Source: Bradyrhizobium sp. AZCC 2262
Lineage (GTDB): Bacteria; Pseudomonadota; Alphaproteobacteria; Rhizobiales; Xanthobacteraceae
Length of the DNA stretch: 64,000 nt
Assembly: GCF_036924535.1 (NCBI RefSeq)
Contig: NZ_JAZHRT010000001.1
Coordinates: 496,001 to 560,000 of the forward strand
Direction: 5' to 3'
In this document: one piece after another, positions 16,642-23,767 of the stretch
Layout: the number at the start of each line of letters is the position of its first letter
Position numbering within the stretch: the first letter of the stretch is position 1
Made by a program: the position numbers and the translations under genes
Notes under the pieces: generated by a model
What the model was told of the DNA's origin: nothing
The model's input: the letters and a program-made list of their open reading frames with translations, nothing else
Databases searched by the model: none

Positions 16642-16670
16642 AACGCCCGGTGACACGGCCACCGGGCGTT
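16642..16670 (-). terminator. Terminator of the 31-residue membrane peptide gene
   Basis: The 11-bp perfect stem AACGCCCGGTG / CACCGGGCGTT has a 7-nt loop and is followed on the minus strand by GCGTTTTCG. It lies 25 bases after the small gene's stop codon. Confidence 0.7.
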
Positions 16671-16694
16671 CAGGTCCATCGCTGGACGGAAAGT

Positions 16695-16790
16695 CTAGAA
16701 CACGCCAAGCACAATGGCGCCGACGAAGGCGAGTGCAAGATACGCGGTGACAACGCAAAGTCTGCTCACGAGAGGACTCGCGAAATCCAT
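16695..16790 (-). CDS. 31-residue single-pass membrane peptide
   Basis: The frame encodes MDFASPLVSRLCVVTAYLAL, then AFVGAIVLGVF, and ends with TAG. One hydrophobic helix covers about residues 11-30. GGGAG lies 8 bases before the ATG, and a strong hairpin terminator follows the stop, so the locus looks like a complete monocistronic unit. Such peptides often bind a larger membrane protein or act in stress response, but nothing shows the partner here. It would be missed by annotation with a length cut-off. Confidence 0.65.
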   Translation of the reverse strand: MDFASPLVSRLCVVTAYLALAFVGAIVLGVF

Positions 16791-16984
16791 TGGGGAAAGC
16801 TCCCTGGGTTACGTCGTGCCCGCACATAACACTTTAGGCTAGCAAAGCGTTCCCGGCCCAAAAAGTCAGCGTTGCTGTCCATCCAGGGAACTCTCCACAG
16901 GCGGCAGCCCCCGAAACATGGTAAAAAATTCGTAAAATCAATGCGTTGAAGAGTCTTTAAATAAATTGGTTGAACGTGCGGACG

Positions 16985-18226
16985 ATGACGCACGGAGTTC
17001 GTTTGTATCTCGTCGGCTCCCTCGTCCTCGTCTCGCTAGCGGGTTGTGGCCGCGGATTTTTTCAGTCCGCCGAGCGCGAACCGTGGCGCGCCGAGGCCGA
17101 AGTCGCTTGCCTGAAGTCCGGCGCGGTCAAGGAGAGCCCGGAACTGGTCCGGATCGACCCGATCTCCGGGCCTGGCGTGTGCGGCGCGGAATATCCGCTG
17201 AAAGTGGCGGCGCTCGGCGACAACATCACCAGCTTCGGCTTTGCCGACGAAAGTTTGCGACCGCCCGGAAATATCGGCAATCAGCCGCGCTGGCCGATCA
17301 CGCGCGCGCCGGCGGCGGCTCCGCCCCAATATAACTATCAAGGAAGCTATCCGAATCCGGCGCCACGGCAGCCGAACTATGCCGCGCCGTCGAACGGCCC
17401 GATCTCGCTGTCCGCGCCGGGCATCGGCCCGCAGGAGGATGACGTCGATCTGCCGCCCGAGGGCGCGCCGGCATCGCGCGACGGCGGCTATGCGCCGGCA
17501 CCGTCCTATCCGCCGCGCGACCGTTACACCGCGCCTTCTTCTGCGCCGTATCCGCAGCCATCCTATTCGCCACCGCCGGCGCCGCCCGCTGCGCCGCGGC
17601 TCGGGCCGGCGCAAGGAAACTCCGTCAGCGCCTTCGGGCAGGTCTCGATGAAGCCCGCGGCGACGCTGGCGTGCCCGATCGTTTCCGCGCTCGACCGCTG
17701 GCTCAGCGATTCCGTGCAGCCGGCAGCGATGCGCTGGTTCGGCGCGCGCGTCGTCGAGATCAAGCAGATCTCGGCCTATTCGTGCCGCGGCATGAACGGT
17801 AATCCGCACGCCCATATTTCCGAGCATGCCTTCGGCAACGCGCTCGACATCGCGGCCTTTACGTTGGCCGACGGTCGCCGCATCACGGTCAAGGGCGGCT
17901 GGCGCGGCATGCCGGAAGAGCAGGGCTTTTTGCGCGACGTGCAGGCCACCGCCTGCCAGCAGTTCAACACCGTGCTGGCGCCGGGCTCCAACGCCCATCA
18001 TGAGGATCACATCCACGTCGACCTGATGCGCCGCGCCTCCCGCCGCACCATCTGTCAGCCGGACGCCGTGTCGGGCGAACAGGTCGCCGCGCGCGCCGGC
18101 CAGCGTAACCCCTACGCGTCACGCGATCCATATTCGACGGGATCGCTCGGTGGCAGAAAGACCACCTCGCGCTGGTTCAAGGGCAGCAGCAAGGTCAACG
18201 AGGAGGACGAGTTCGAGGATCATTAG
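16985..18226 (+). CDS. Extensin-like C-terminal domain lipoprotein (M15-like peptidase fold)
   Basis: I choose the ATG at 16985 (413 residues), since it gives a compact lipoprotein signal, MTHGVRLYLVGSLVLVSLAG, with C21 as the lipid-attachment cysteine. Upstream TTG (16970) or GTG (16976) starts are possible. A Pro/Tyr-rich linker covers about 100-210. The C-terminal extensin-like domain carries the zinc-peptidase style motifs SEHAFGNALDIAAF and HHEDHIHVDL, related to D-Ala-D-Ala peptidases of family M15. This suggests peptidoglycan hydrolysis or binding in the periplasm. It is followed by a 32-bp inverted repeat that separates it from a convergent operon. Confidence 0.85.
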   Translation: MTHGVRLYLVGSLVLVSLAGCGRGFFQSAEREPWRAEAEVACLKSGAVKESPELVRIDPISGPGVCGAEYPLKVAALGDNITSFGFADESLRPPGNIGNQPRWPITRAPAAAPPQYNYQGSYPNPAPRQPNYAAPSNGPISLSAPGIGPQEDDVDLPPEGAPASRDGGYAPAPSYPPRDRYTAPSSAPYPQPSYSPPPAPPAAPRLGPAQGNSVSAFGQVSMKPAATLACPIVSALDRWLSDSVQPAAMRWFGARVVEIKQISAYSCRGMNGNPHAHISEHAFGNALDIAAFTLADGRRITVKGGWRGMPEEQGFLRDVQATACQQFNTVLAPGSNAHHEDHIHVDLMRRASRRTICQPDAVSGEQVAARAGQRNPYASRDPYSTGSLGGRKTTSRWFKGSSKVNEEDEFEDH

Positions 18227-18241
18227 AGTTGCGTCGCATTC

Positions 18242-18325
18242 GTAGGATGGGTGGAGCGAAGCGATACCCATCAATCCCGTCCCGTTCGTGAAATGATGGG
18301 TATCGCTTCGCTCCACCCATCCTAC
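18242..18325. repeat. Large inverted repeat (REP pair), likely bidirectional terminator
   Basis: Perfect 32-bp arms (18242-18273 and 18294-18325) flank a 20-nt loop. Each arm contains the REP core GAGCGAAGCGATA and GTAGGATGGGTGG. The element lies between two convergent stop codons, at 18226 and 18329. The core is shared with the REPs that flank the RAYT gene at 29801 and 30409, and the outer part with 51459-51479. Confidence 0.85.
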
Positions 18326-18328
18326 AGC

Positions 18329-19252
18329 CTACCCCGTCAATCGCTCCAGCACATCCTGCACGACGCCTTTCAGCAGATCGAGTTTGTATCCCGTCATCGG
18401 TAGCGGCTTTGCACCTGATGTCGCTCGTTCTGCGGCAACGGCAATCGTTGCTATATTGGCCGCCTTTCCCTGCAACGCCGCTTCCGCAGCCGCGAGCCGC
18501 AGCGGCACCGGGGCAATGCCGCCGGCGGCGAGGCGGATGAACTGGAACGTGCCGTCCTTGATCACGGCACGGGCGCAGATCTCGACCAGCGGCCATTCGG
18601 CATGGGTGCGGCTGATCGCGCGCTTGTACAGCGCGCGCTCGCCTTGCAGCGGAACGGGAAGCTCGATGCTCTTGATCATCTCGCCCGGCTGAAGCGCGTT
18701 GTCGGCGCTGCCGTTGGAGCCGTCGCCGAGGAGGTCGCCGATGCCAAGCGAACTCCTGCGGTCGGTCGTTACTTTCGCCTCATAGGCCAGCAGCGCCGCC
18801 GCCATCGTCGAGGGATGCGGCGCCACGCAGGGGCCGAGGTCGAAGACGGCGTGATAGAGATGATTGCCCGATCGCGCCGGACAGTCGGACCCGCCTTTCT
18901 TAAGGCAGGCGATATGCGGATTTCGAAAATACCAGCAGCGCGAACGTTGCGCGAGATTGCCGCCGAGGGTGGCGAGATGGCGGATCTGCGGCGTCGCCAG
19001 GCCTTGCGCGGACGCCGCAATGCCCGGATACGCCGCGGCGATGCGCGCGTCCGCAGCGATGGCGGCAATGGTGCTGAAGGCGCCGATGCGCAGAGCCCCC
19101 TCAGTGCTCCAATGCGTCCCGATCATGTCGGGCGCGGCTGATATATCGATCAACGGTCCCGTCGAGATGCCGCTGCGCCGCCGTTCGGAGAGGTCGGTGC
19201 CGGCGGCGCGGAATTCGCCTGCTTGCGTGGCGGTCATGGCTGATAGTGTCAT
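18329..19252 (-). CDS. FAD-binding subunit of xanthine-dehydrogenase-family oxidoreductase (YagS/PaoB-like)
   Basis: The start at 19252 overlaps the preceding stop codon as ATGA, giving 307 residues. The protein has the FAD PCMH-type pattern (RAAGTDLSERRR, ATPQIRHLATLGGNLAQRSR) and the CO_deh_flav_C tail. Cysteines C106, C116 and C124 in CWYFRNPHIACLKKGGSDC match the insertion found in E. coli PaoB/YagS, which holds an extra 4Fe-4S cluster. This points to an aldehyde oxidoreductase and away from a purine dehydrogenase. It works with the fused Fe-S/Mo subunit encoded just upstream. The N-terminus is slightly shorter than usual. Confidence 0.85.
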   Translation of the reverse strand: MTLSAMTATQAGEFRAAGTDLSERRRSGISTGPLIDISAAPDMIGTHWSTEGALRIGAFSTIAAIAADARIAAAYPGIAASAQGLATPQIRHLATLGGNLAQRSRCWYFRNPHIACLKKGGSDCPARSGNHLYHAVFDLGPCVAPHPSTMAAALLAYEAKVTTDRRSSLGIGDLLGDGSNGSADNALQPGEMIKSIELPVPLQGERALYKRAISRTHAEWPLVEICARAVIKDGTFQFIRLAAGGIAPVPLRLAAAEAALQGKAANIATIAVAAERATSGAKPLPMTGYKLDLLKGVVQDVLERLTG

Positions 19253-21939
19253 GCGGCGGCCCTCCCTTTGAGCGCGGCGACGAGACGGTCGGGACGGATC
19301 GGCAGTTCGGTCAGCCGAACGCCGGTCGCATTGTGGATGGCGTTGGCGACCGCCGGCGAAGTCGGCACGGTTGCGACCTCGCCAATGCCGACGCTGCCGC
19401 CGAGCACGTGATCGAAGCCGCCCTGGTCGAAATGCACGTCGATGACAGGCGTGTCCGCGATGCCGGGAATGCGATAGTCCTCCATGCCGCCGCTGAGCAC
19501 ATCGCCGGTGCGGGAATCGACTTCGCGGGCTTCGTACAGCGCGTAGCCGATGCCCTGGATGACGGCGCCGGCCGCCTGGCTTCGCGCCAGCGCCGGCGCC
19601 GCCACCTTGCCGATCGCAATGCCGGTGTGAACGTTGACGACGCGCACATGGCCGAGCCAGGTATCGACTTCGACCTCGACCACCTGCACCGAACTCGGCA
19701 CGCCGGCGCCGATCGCAAGGTTGGAGAAGCGCCGCATCATCCAGCCGAAGATCATGCCCATGAAGCCGGCCTGCTTGAGCGGCGACTGGACGCCCGGCGA
19801 TGTCGGCTTGCTGTCTTCCGGCCGCACGCTGGAAACGCTGAGGTCGGGCGATGCCGCGAGCATTTCGCGCCATGGCGCGTTGGAGCCGGGGACCGGCTGC
19901 CGTTTAGCGTTTTGCTGGATCGACGCTTTCAGTTGCTCGATCGCCAGCAGCGTCGGCGGGATTACCGAAGCCGTGACGCGGCTGCCGCCCGAGCCCGGTC
20001 CTTCCGGCAGTTGTGAATCGCCGATCCTGACCTCGATCTCGTGCGGCTCCAGCCCGAATTCGCGCGCGACCGTATTGGCGATCACGGTGCGGGTGCCGGT
20101 GCCGATATCCTGCGTCGCGGTGCTGGCGATCAGGCGTCCGCCCTTGACCGCCACTTCGACCTTCGAGCCGGGCTGCCACAGATAAAGCCAGTAGCCGGTG
20201 GCGACGCCGACGCCGCGGCGATAACGGCCGCTCTGCGCGGCGATCGGTTTGCGGTTGCGCCACACCTCCAGGCCCAGGGCCCAATCGTACAGCCGCTGCC
20301 GGTTGGGATCGGGATCCCAGCGCTTGCGCAGCGTAATCGGATCGACATTCATGCGCAGTGCCGCCTCGTCGATCGCCTGTTCCAGCGCAAAGGCCATCGG
20401 CGGCCCGCCGGGTCCGCGGAACGGAGCGCCGGCCGGCAAATTGCTGATGACGTCGAAATCGGCGAGCTCTTTTGCTTCCGCCGGATAGATCAGGCGGGCA
20501 AGTGCGGCGATGGTCGAATTGGTCGCGGCTCCAGTGTCGGCATAGGCGGTCAGCGAAAGGGCTTTCAGTTCGCCTTGCTCGGATGGCAGCAGCGCAATTT
20601 TCACTTCCGTCGCCGGCCGATAGCCGGTCACCGAAAGCTCCTCGTGCCGGTCGTAGGCAACTCTGACCGGCGCCCCGGCTTCGCGCGCCAGTTCGATCGC
20701 GGTGGTCGTCTCCACGCCGAGTGCTGCCTTCGAACCAAAACCGCCGCCGACGTGGTCGGCAATCACGCGCACCTTGTCGTGGCCGAGCTTGTAGCGCTTG
20801 GCGATCAGCTCCATCACATGAAACACCGACTGCGTCGAAACATGCACGGTCAGCCGGTCGCCGTCGAAACGCGCCACCGCGGCATGCGGTTCGAGGCAGG
20901 CGTGCTGTTGCGTGCCGGTGCGGAAGGTGCCCTCGACCAGCAGCGGATTGTTCGCCGCGCGCGCGCCCTCGACCCAGCTCCGCACTTTTTTCGGCTTCTT
21001 GGAGAACGCCGCCGACGGCCCGCGGACATTGCCTTTCCAGGGCGCCGGCGAACCGCCGCCCTCGGAGACGTTGCCGGCCTTTTTTCGCGCGGATTTTTCG
21101 AACACGACGGGCGCATCGGCCCTGCGCGCTTCATCCAGCCCGATCGCCGACGGCAGGCGCTCGCTGCCGAGCCTGATGGCGGCGATCGCGGCCAGCGCCG
21201 ACTTGCGATCCCTCGCCGCGACCGCGGCGATGGGTTGGCCGACAAAGCGGACGATGCGGTCCTCGCCGAGCAGCGAGATCACTGCACTCACGCCCGGCAT
21301 CGCGCGCGCCGGCGCCAGATCGAGTTCACCGATGCGCGCATGCGCGAACGGCGAGCGCAGGATCACGCCTTCGAGCTGGCCGTCATGATGGATGTCGACG
21401 GTATACTTCGCCGATCCCGTCACCTTGTCGCGGGCTTCCATGCGCGGCGGCAGGATATCGCTGCCGTCGAAGCGGCCGGCGCAGGCATCGGCCACGGCGC
21501 GGAAGATGCCGTCATAGGCGCCGCAGCGGCAGAGATGTCCCGACAGCGCGGCGCCGATTTCCTCGCGCGACGGCACCGCCGTTCCCTTTGCCGCGCGCCA
21601 GGAATCGTGAAAGGCCGCGGCCTCGACAATGAAGCCCGGCGTGCAGAAGCCGCATTGCAGGGCGTCGTGCGCCATGAAGGCCTTCTGCACGGGGTGCAGT
21701 TTTGTCGCGCCGATGCCCTCGACCGTCGTCACGTTCGTGTTCGCGGCTGATCGAGCGGGCATCAGGCAGCTCACGGCGGGCTCGCCATCGACCAGCACCG
21801 TGCAGGCGCCGCAGACGCCGGCCCCGCAGACGAGCTTGGTGCCGGTGAGGTCGAGCGCGTCGCGCACGACGTCGACCAGCAGTGCGTCGGGATCGTCGGG
21901 GAGGGGAGCGAGCTTGCCGTTGATCGTCATGGTGCTCAT
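19249..21939 (-). CDS. Fused [2Fe-2S] and molybdopterin subunit, xanthine dehydrogenase family
   Basis: At 896 residues this is a fusion of two subunits that are separate in PaoABC. Residues about 1-160 carry two [2Fe-2S] clusters: the plant-type loop CGAGVCGACTVLVDGEPAVSC, then CGFCTPGF with CRCGAY. From about 165 it becomes the molybdopterin cytosine dinucleotide subunit, with FVGQPIAAVAARD, DHVGGGFGSK, PFRGPGGPPM and the catalytic glutamate E854 in GGSVGIGEVA. It accepts electrons from a substrate hydroxylated at Mo and passes them through Fe-S to the FAD subunit. A linker with Lys/Ala-rich sequence at about 290-325 is unusual. The start follows GGAG, and its first bases overlap the tetR stop. 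No MocA-type maturation gene is seen here. Confidence 0.88.
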   Translation of the reverse strand: MSTMTINGKLAPLPDDPDALLVDVVRDALDLTGTKLVCGAGVCGACTVLVDGEPAVSCLMPARSAANTNVTTVEGIGATKLHPVQKAFMAHDALQCGFCTPGFIVEAAAFHDSWRAAKGTAVPSREEIGAALSGHLCRCGAYDGIFRAVADACAGRFDGSDILPPRMEARDKVTGSAKYTVDIHHDGQLEGVILRSPFAHARIGELDLAPARAMPGVSAVISLLGEDRIVRFVGQPIAAVAARDRKSALAAIAAIRLGSERLPSAIGLDEARRADAPVVFEKSARKKAGNVSEGGGSPAPWKGNVRGPSAAFSKKPKKVRSWVEGARAANNPLLVEGTFRTGTQQHACLEPHAAVARFDGDRLTVHVSTQSVFHVMELIAKRYKLGHDKVRVIADHVGGGFGSKAALGVETTTAIELAREAGAPVRVAYDRHEELSVTGYRPATEVKIALLPSEQGELKALSLTAYADTGAATNSTIAALARLIYPAEAKELADFDVISNLPAGAPFRGPGGPPMAFALEQAIDEAALRMNVDPITLRKRWDPDPNRQRLYDWALGLEVWRNRKPIAAQSGRYRRGVGVATGYWLYLWQPGSKVEVAVKGGRLIASTATQDIGTGTRTVIANTVAREFGLEPHEIEVRIGDSQLPEGPGSGGSRVTASVIPPTLLAIEQLKASIQQNAKRQPVPGSNAPWREMLAASPDLSVSSVRPEDSKPTSPGVQSPLKQAGFMGMIFGWMMRRFSNLAIGAGVPSSVQVVEVEVDTWLGHVRVVNVHTGIAIGKVAAPALARSQAAGAVIQGIGYALYEAREVDSRTGDVLSGGMEDYRIPGIADTPVIDVHFDQGGFDHVLGGSVGIGEVATVPTSPAVANAIHNATGVRLTELPIRPDRLVAALKGRAAA

Positions 21940-22595
21940 CTGCGATCTCCAGGTTTGCGAGGGATGGATTTCCTTGCCGGCTTCGGCTTCGCCGCAGGCT
22001 TCCGCGGCGCCGGGCTCACCGCGCCAGCCACCAGCGTCCGCAGCATGATCTCCAGATCCCTCAGGAAAGCGCCGGCCGGCTGCAGCGCCGGATAAGCGGA
22101 TTTGGTGCCGTTGATCGCCATCTCGATATGCCGCGCGAAATCGCGCGGCGTCGTGGCATTGAGCGTGAGGTCCTGTTTGCGGCAGACGCGCGTGATCGTT
22201 TCCGCGAGCTGCTGGGCATAGGCGGTGGTGTATTTCTGGTAGAGGTCGCGGGCCTGCAGCAAATGTTCGGAAAACAGTTCCTCGACATGGGGCGAGCCAT
22301 CGAGCGAGGCGGCCAGTTGCCCGAGCTTGGCGCTGACCGAAGCGACCAGGATGTCGGCGAGGCTGCCGCCTTCGTTCTCGGCGGCGCAGGCCGCGGCAAT
22401 CTCGGCGGCGAGGGCCTCCTCATGCAGCCGTTCGATGACGGCTCGGAACAGCGCTTCCTTGGACTCGAAATGATGGTAGAGCGCCTGCCGCGTCAGGCCC
22501 GCGGCCTCTGCCGCCTGCTCGATCGAGGAGCGCCGGAAGCCGTGCCGGCGAAACACCAGCATCGCGGCGTCGAGAATGCGGATACGGGCGTTCAT
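21936..22595 (-). CDS. TetR-family regulator leading the molybdo-flavoenzyme operon
   Basis: The 219-residue regulator has an N-terminal TetR helix-turn-helix at about 5-50 (ILDAAMLVFRRHGFRRSSIE, then AAGLTRQALYHHFESKEALF). The ligand-binding C-domain ends in a Lys/Pro/Arg-rich tail. Its stop codon overlaps the start of the fused oxidoreductase gene (ATGA), so regulator and enzyme are translated together. It is first in the operon and has an inverted repeat at its own start, which suggests autorepression relieved by the enzyme's substrate, such as an aromatic aldehyde. Confidence 0.88.
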   Translation of the reverse strand: MNARIRILDAAMLVFRRHGFRRSSIEQAAEAAGLTRQALYHHFESKEALFRAVIERLHEEALAAEIAAACAAENEGGSLADILVASVSAKLGQLAASLDGSPHVEELFSEHLLQARDLYQKYTTAYAQQLAETITRVCRKQDLTLNATTPRDFARHIEMAINGTKSAYPALQPAGAFLRDLEIMLRTLVAGAVSPAPRKPAAKPKPARKSIPRKPGDRR

Positions 22596-22604
22596 TTGAC
22601 GATT

Positions 22605-22629
22605 TTGACAAAATTCGAAGAAGTGTCAA
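22605..22629. promoter_or_regulatory. Candidate TetR operator at the start of the operon
   Basis: The inverted repeat TTGACA-N13-TGTCAA lies 10 bases upstream of the tetR start codon; an additional TTTGAC overlaps the start. The TTGACA could also serve as a -35 element. Assignment rests on position and symmetry only. Confidence 0.4.
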
Positions 22630-22688
22630 ATAACGGAATCGCGAGAAGCAATGAAAAATCGCGCCGTGCAACTACGGCAAGTCCAATG

Positions 22689-23033
22689 CTACTGATAGGA
22701 CGGCACTTTATGTGTCCGGCAGGCGTAAGGCCCGCTGCCGTCGGCGCCTTCGATGTTCGCCCTGAAATATTGTCCCATCGAGGGCGCGTTCAGAAACGCA
22801 TCGAGCGTGTCCTTTGGGAGATCGCAATATTGCTGGTAGGCCGCGTGGCGCTGGACCAGCATGCGACGGCTTTCGCTGTCGTAGCAGACCCGGCTGATGA
22901 CGCTGCTCCGGGTGATGTCCTGACAGTTGAACGGCTTGAGATCGACCGCGCCCCGATCCTTCACGTCAACGACCTCGGCTTCTTGCCAGGGTGCGGTGAA
23001 GATCAAAGCGAGCATGAAGGCAAGACGGGTCAT
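22689..23033 (-). CDS. Secreted KTSC-domain protein
   Basis: The 114-residue product has a short signal peptide (MTRLAFMLALIFTAP) and a KTSC-like domain. The pattern SSVISRVCYDSESRRMLVQR, then QQYCDLPKDTLDAFLNAPSM and GQYFRANI, follows the family's S-S-x-I, Y-D and A-S-x-G-x-Y-F positions. The core function of KTSC domains is unknown; some are fused to RNA- or tRNA-related enzymes. Extra cysteines (NCQDI, RVCYD, QYCDL, YACRT) could form disulphides outside the cytoplasm. The upstream GCAGGAACGCC is a weak ribosome binding site. Confidence 0.7.
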   Translation of the reverse strand: MTRLAFMLALIFTAPWQEAEVVDVKDRGAVDLKPFNCQDITRSSVISRVCYDSESRRMLVQRHAAYQQYCDLPKDTLDAFLNAPSMGQYFRANIEGADGSGPYACRTHKVPSYQ

Positions 23034-23111
23034 GGCGTTCCTGCACCGGCAAGGGCGCGGGGATGCTGCGCCTTCAGCGAGGAGGCAAACAAGCGCCTGC
23101 GCCCCGACAGA

Positions 23112-23252
23112 TTACACGAACCTGATCCCGATCACGTCACCCTTTTTCCAGGCGACCTTGCACGCCCTGCCGGGCGACGTCCGGTCTAACTTCAGTTGAA
23201 ACTGCGGCCTGACGAATTGCAGGTCGGCGGTTCGAAAGCTCTGCCGCTTTCG
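23112..23252 (-). pseudogene. Possible PilZ-domain remnant
   Basis: A 46-codon open stretch reads SFRTADLQFVRPQFQLKLDR, then GRACKVAWKKGDVIGIRFV and a stop. The ending C-x-V-x-W-x-x-G-D-x-I-G-x-x-F is typical of the last strands of small PilZ domains in this group. There is no start codon, and the N-terminal RxxxR part is missing. It may be a decayed cyclic-di-GMP-binding gene. The similarity is weak. Confidence 0.3.
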
Positions 23253-23292
23253 TCAAGCGCGCGGCCGCCACGCTTGCCTGACGAATAGGCGG

Positions 23293-23382
23293 TCAAGCGG
23301 GATGCAGGTAAAGCGCGATCAGAAGGATGATCGGCAGTGGAAAGCCGACTAGCCAGAGTAGAGTGCTTCTTACAAATCTCAT
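23293..23382 (-). CDS. 29-residue membrane peptide
   Basis: The frame encodes MRFVRSTLLWLVGFPLPIIL, then LIALYLHPA. GAGAGG lies 6 bases before the ATG. The pattern, a short polar start and then one helix containing a GxPxPIIxLxAL motif, occurs in many very short rhizobial membrane proteins. No partner is evident. The remaining bases up to 23612 hold no gene that I can support. Confidence 0.5.
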   Translation of the reverse strand: MRFVRSTLLWLVGFPLPIILLIALYLHPA

Positions 23383-23612
23383 CCGGGCCTCTCGTTGGAG
23401 AGCAACCATCCATTGCAGGTTTGGTTCCCGGACAGCGTGGCGTGTTCCGGCCGCTCCCGTTTCCTTGCGGCGCAGATGCCATGCGGCACGAGGGGCGTCG
23501 TTCGGTTGCAGCTTCATCGGGTGGCCGGGTGACAACAACGGCATCTGTCGTACTCGCGCGAGATCATGCGTTGCGCACCATCACAACTGTCGCGACGTTC
23601 GCTTGGATCAAG

Positions 23613-23676
23613 ACTAATTCTAAATCCCGATTTGATGACGGCTGCTCAAGCTGCCTGGAGCAATACTAATTCTAAA
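23613..23676. promoter_or_regulatory. Two direct repeats ACTAATTCTAAA upstream of the TonB receptor
   Basis: Identical 12-mers lie at 23613-23624 and 23665-23676, 52 bp apart, within 160 bp of the receptor start. The AT-rich half-site ATTCTAAA resembles half of the iron-control element bound by Irr in Bradyrhizobium, but the symmetric other half is poor. Iron control of a siderophore receptor is expected. Confidence 0.4.
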
Positions 23677-23767
23677 CGCGTGATTGGCGCGCCGTTGTAT
23701 CCCTTACGCACTTCATCGCAGTTGTCGCACTTGTTACTGGTCCCGCGCGAAGCGATGAGGACTGGAA

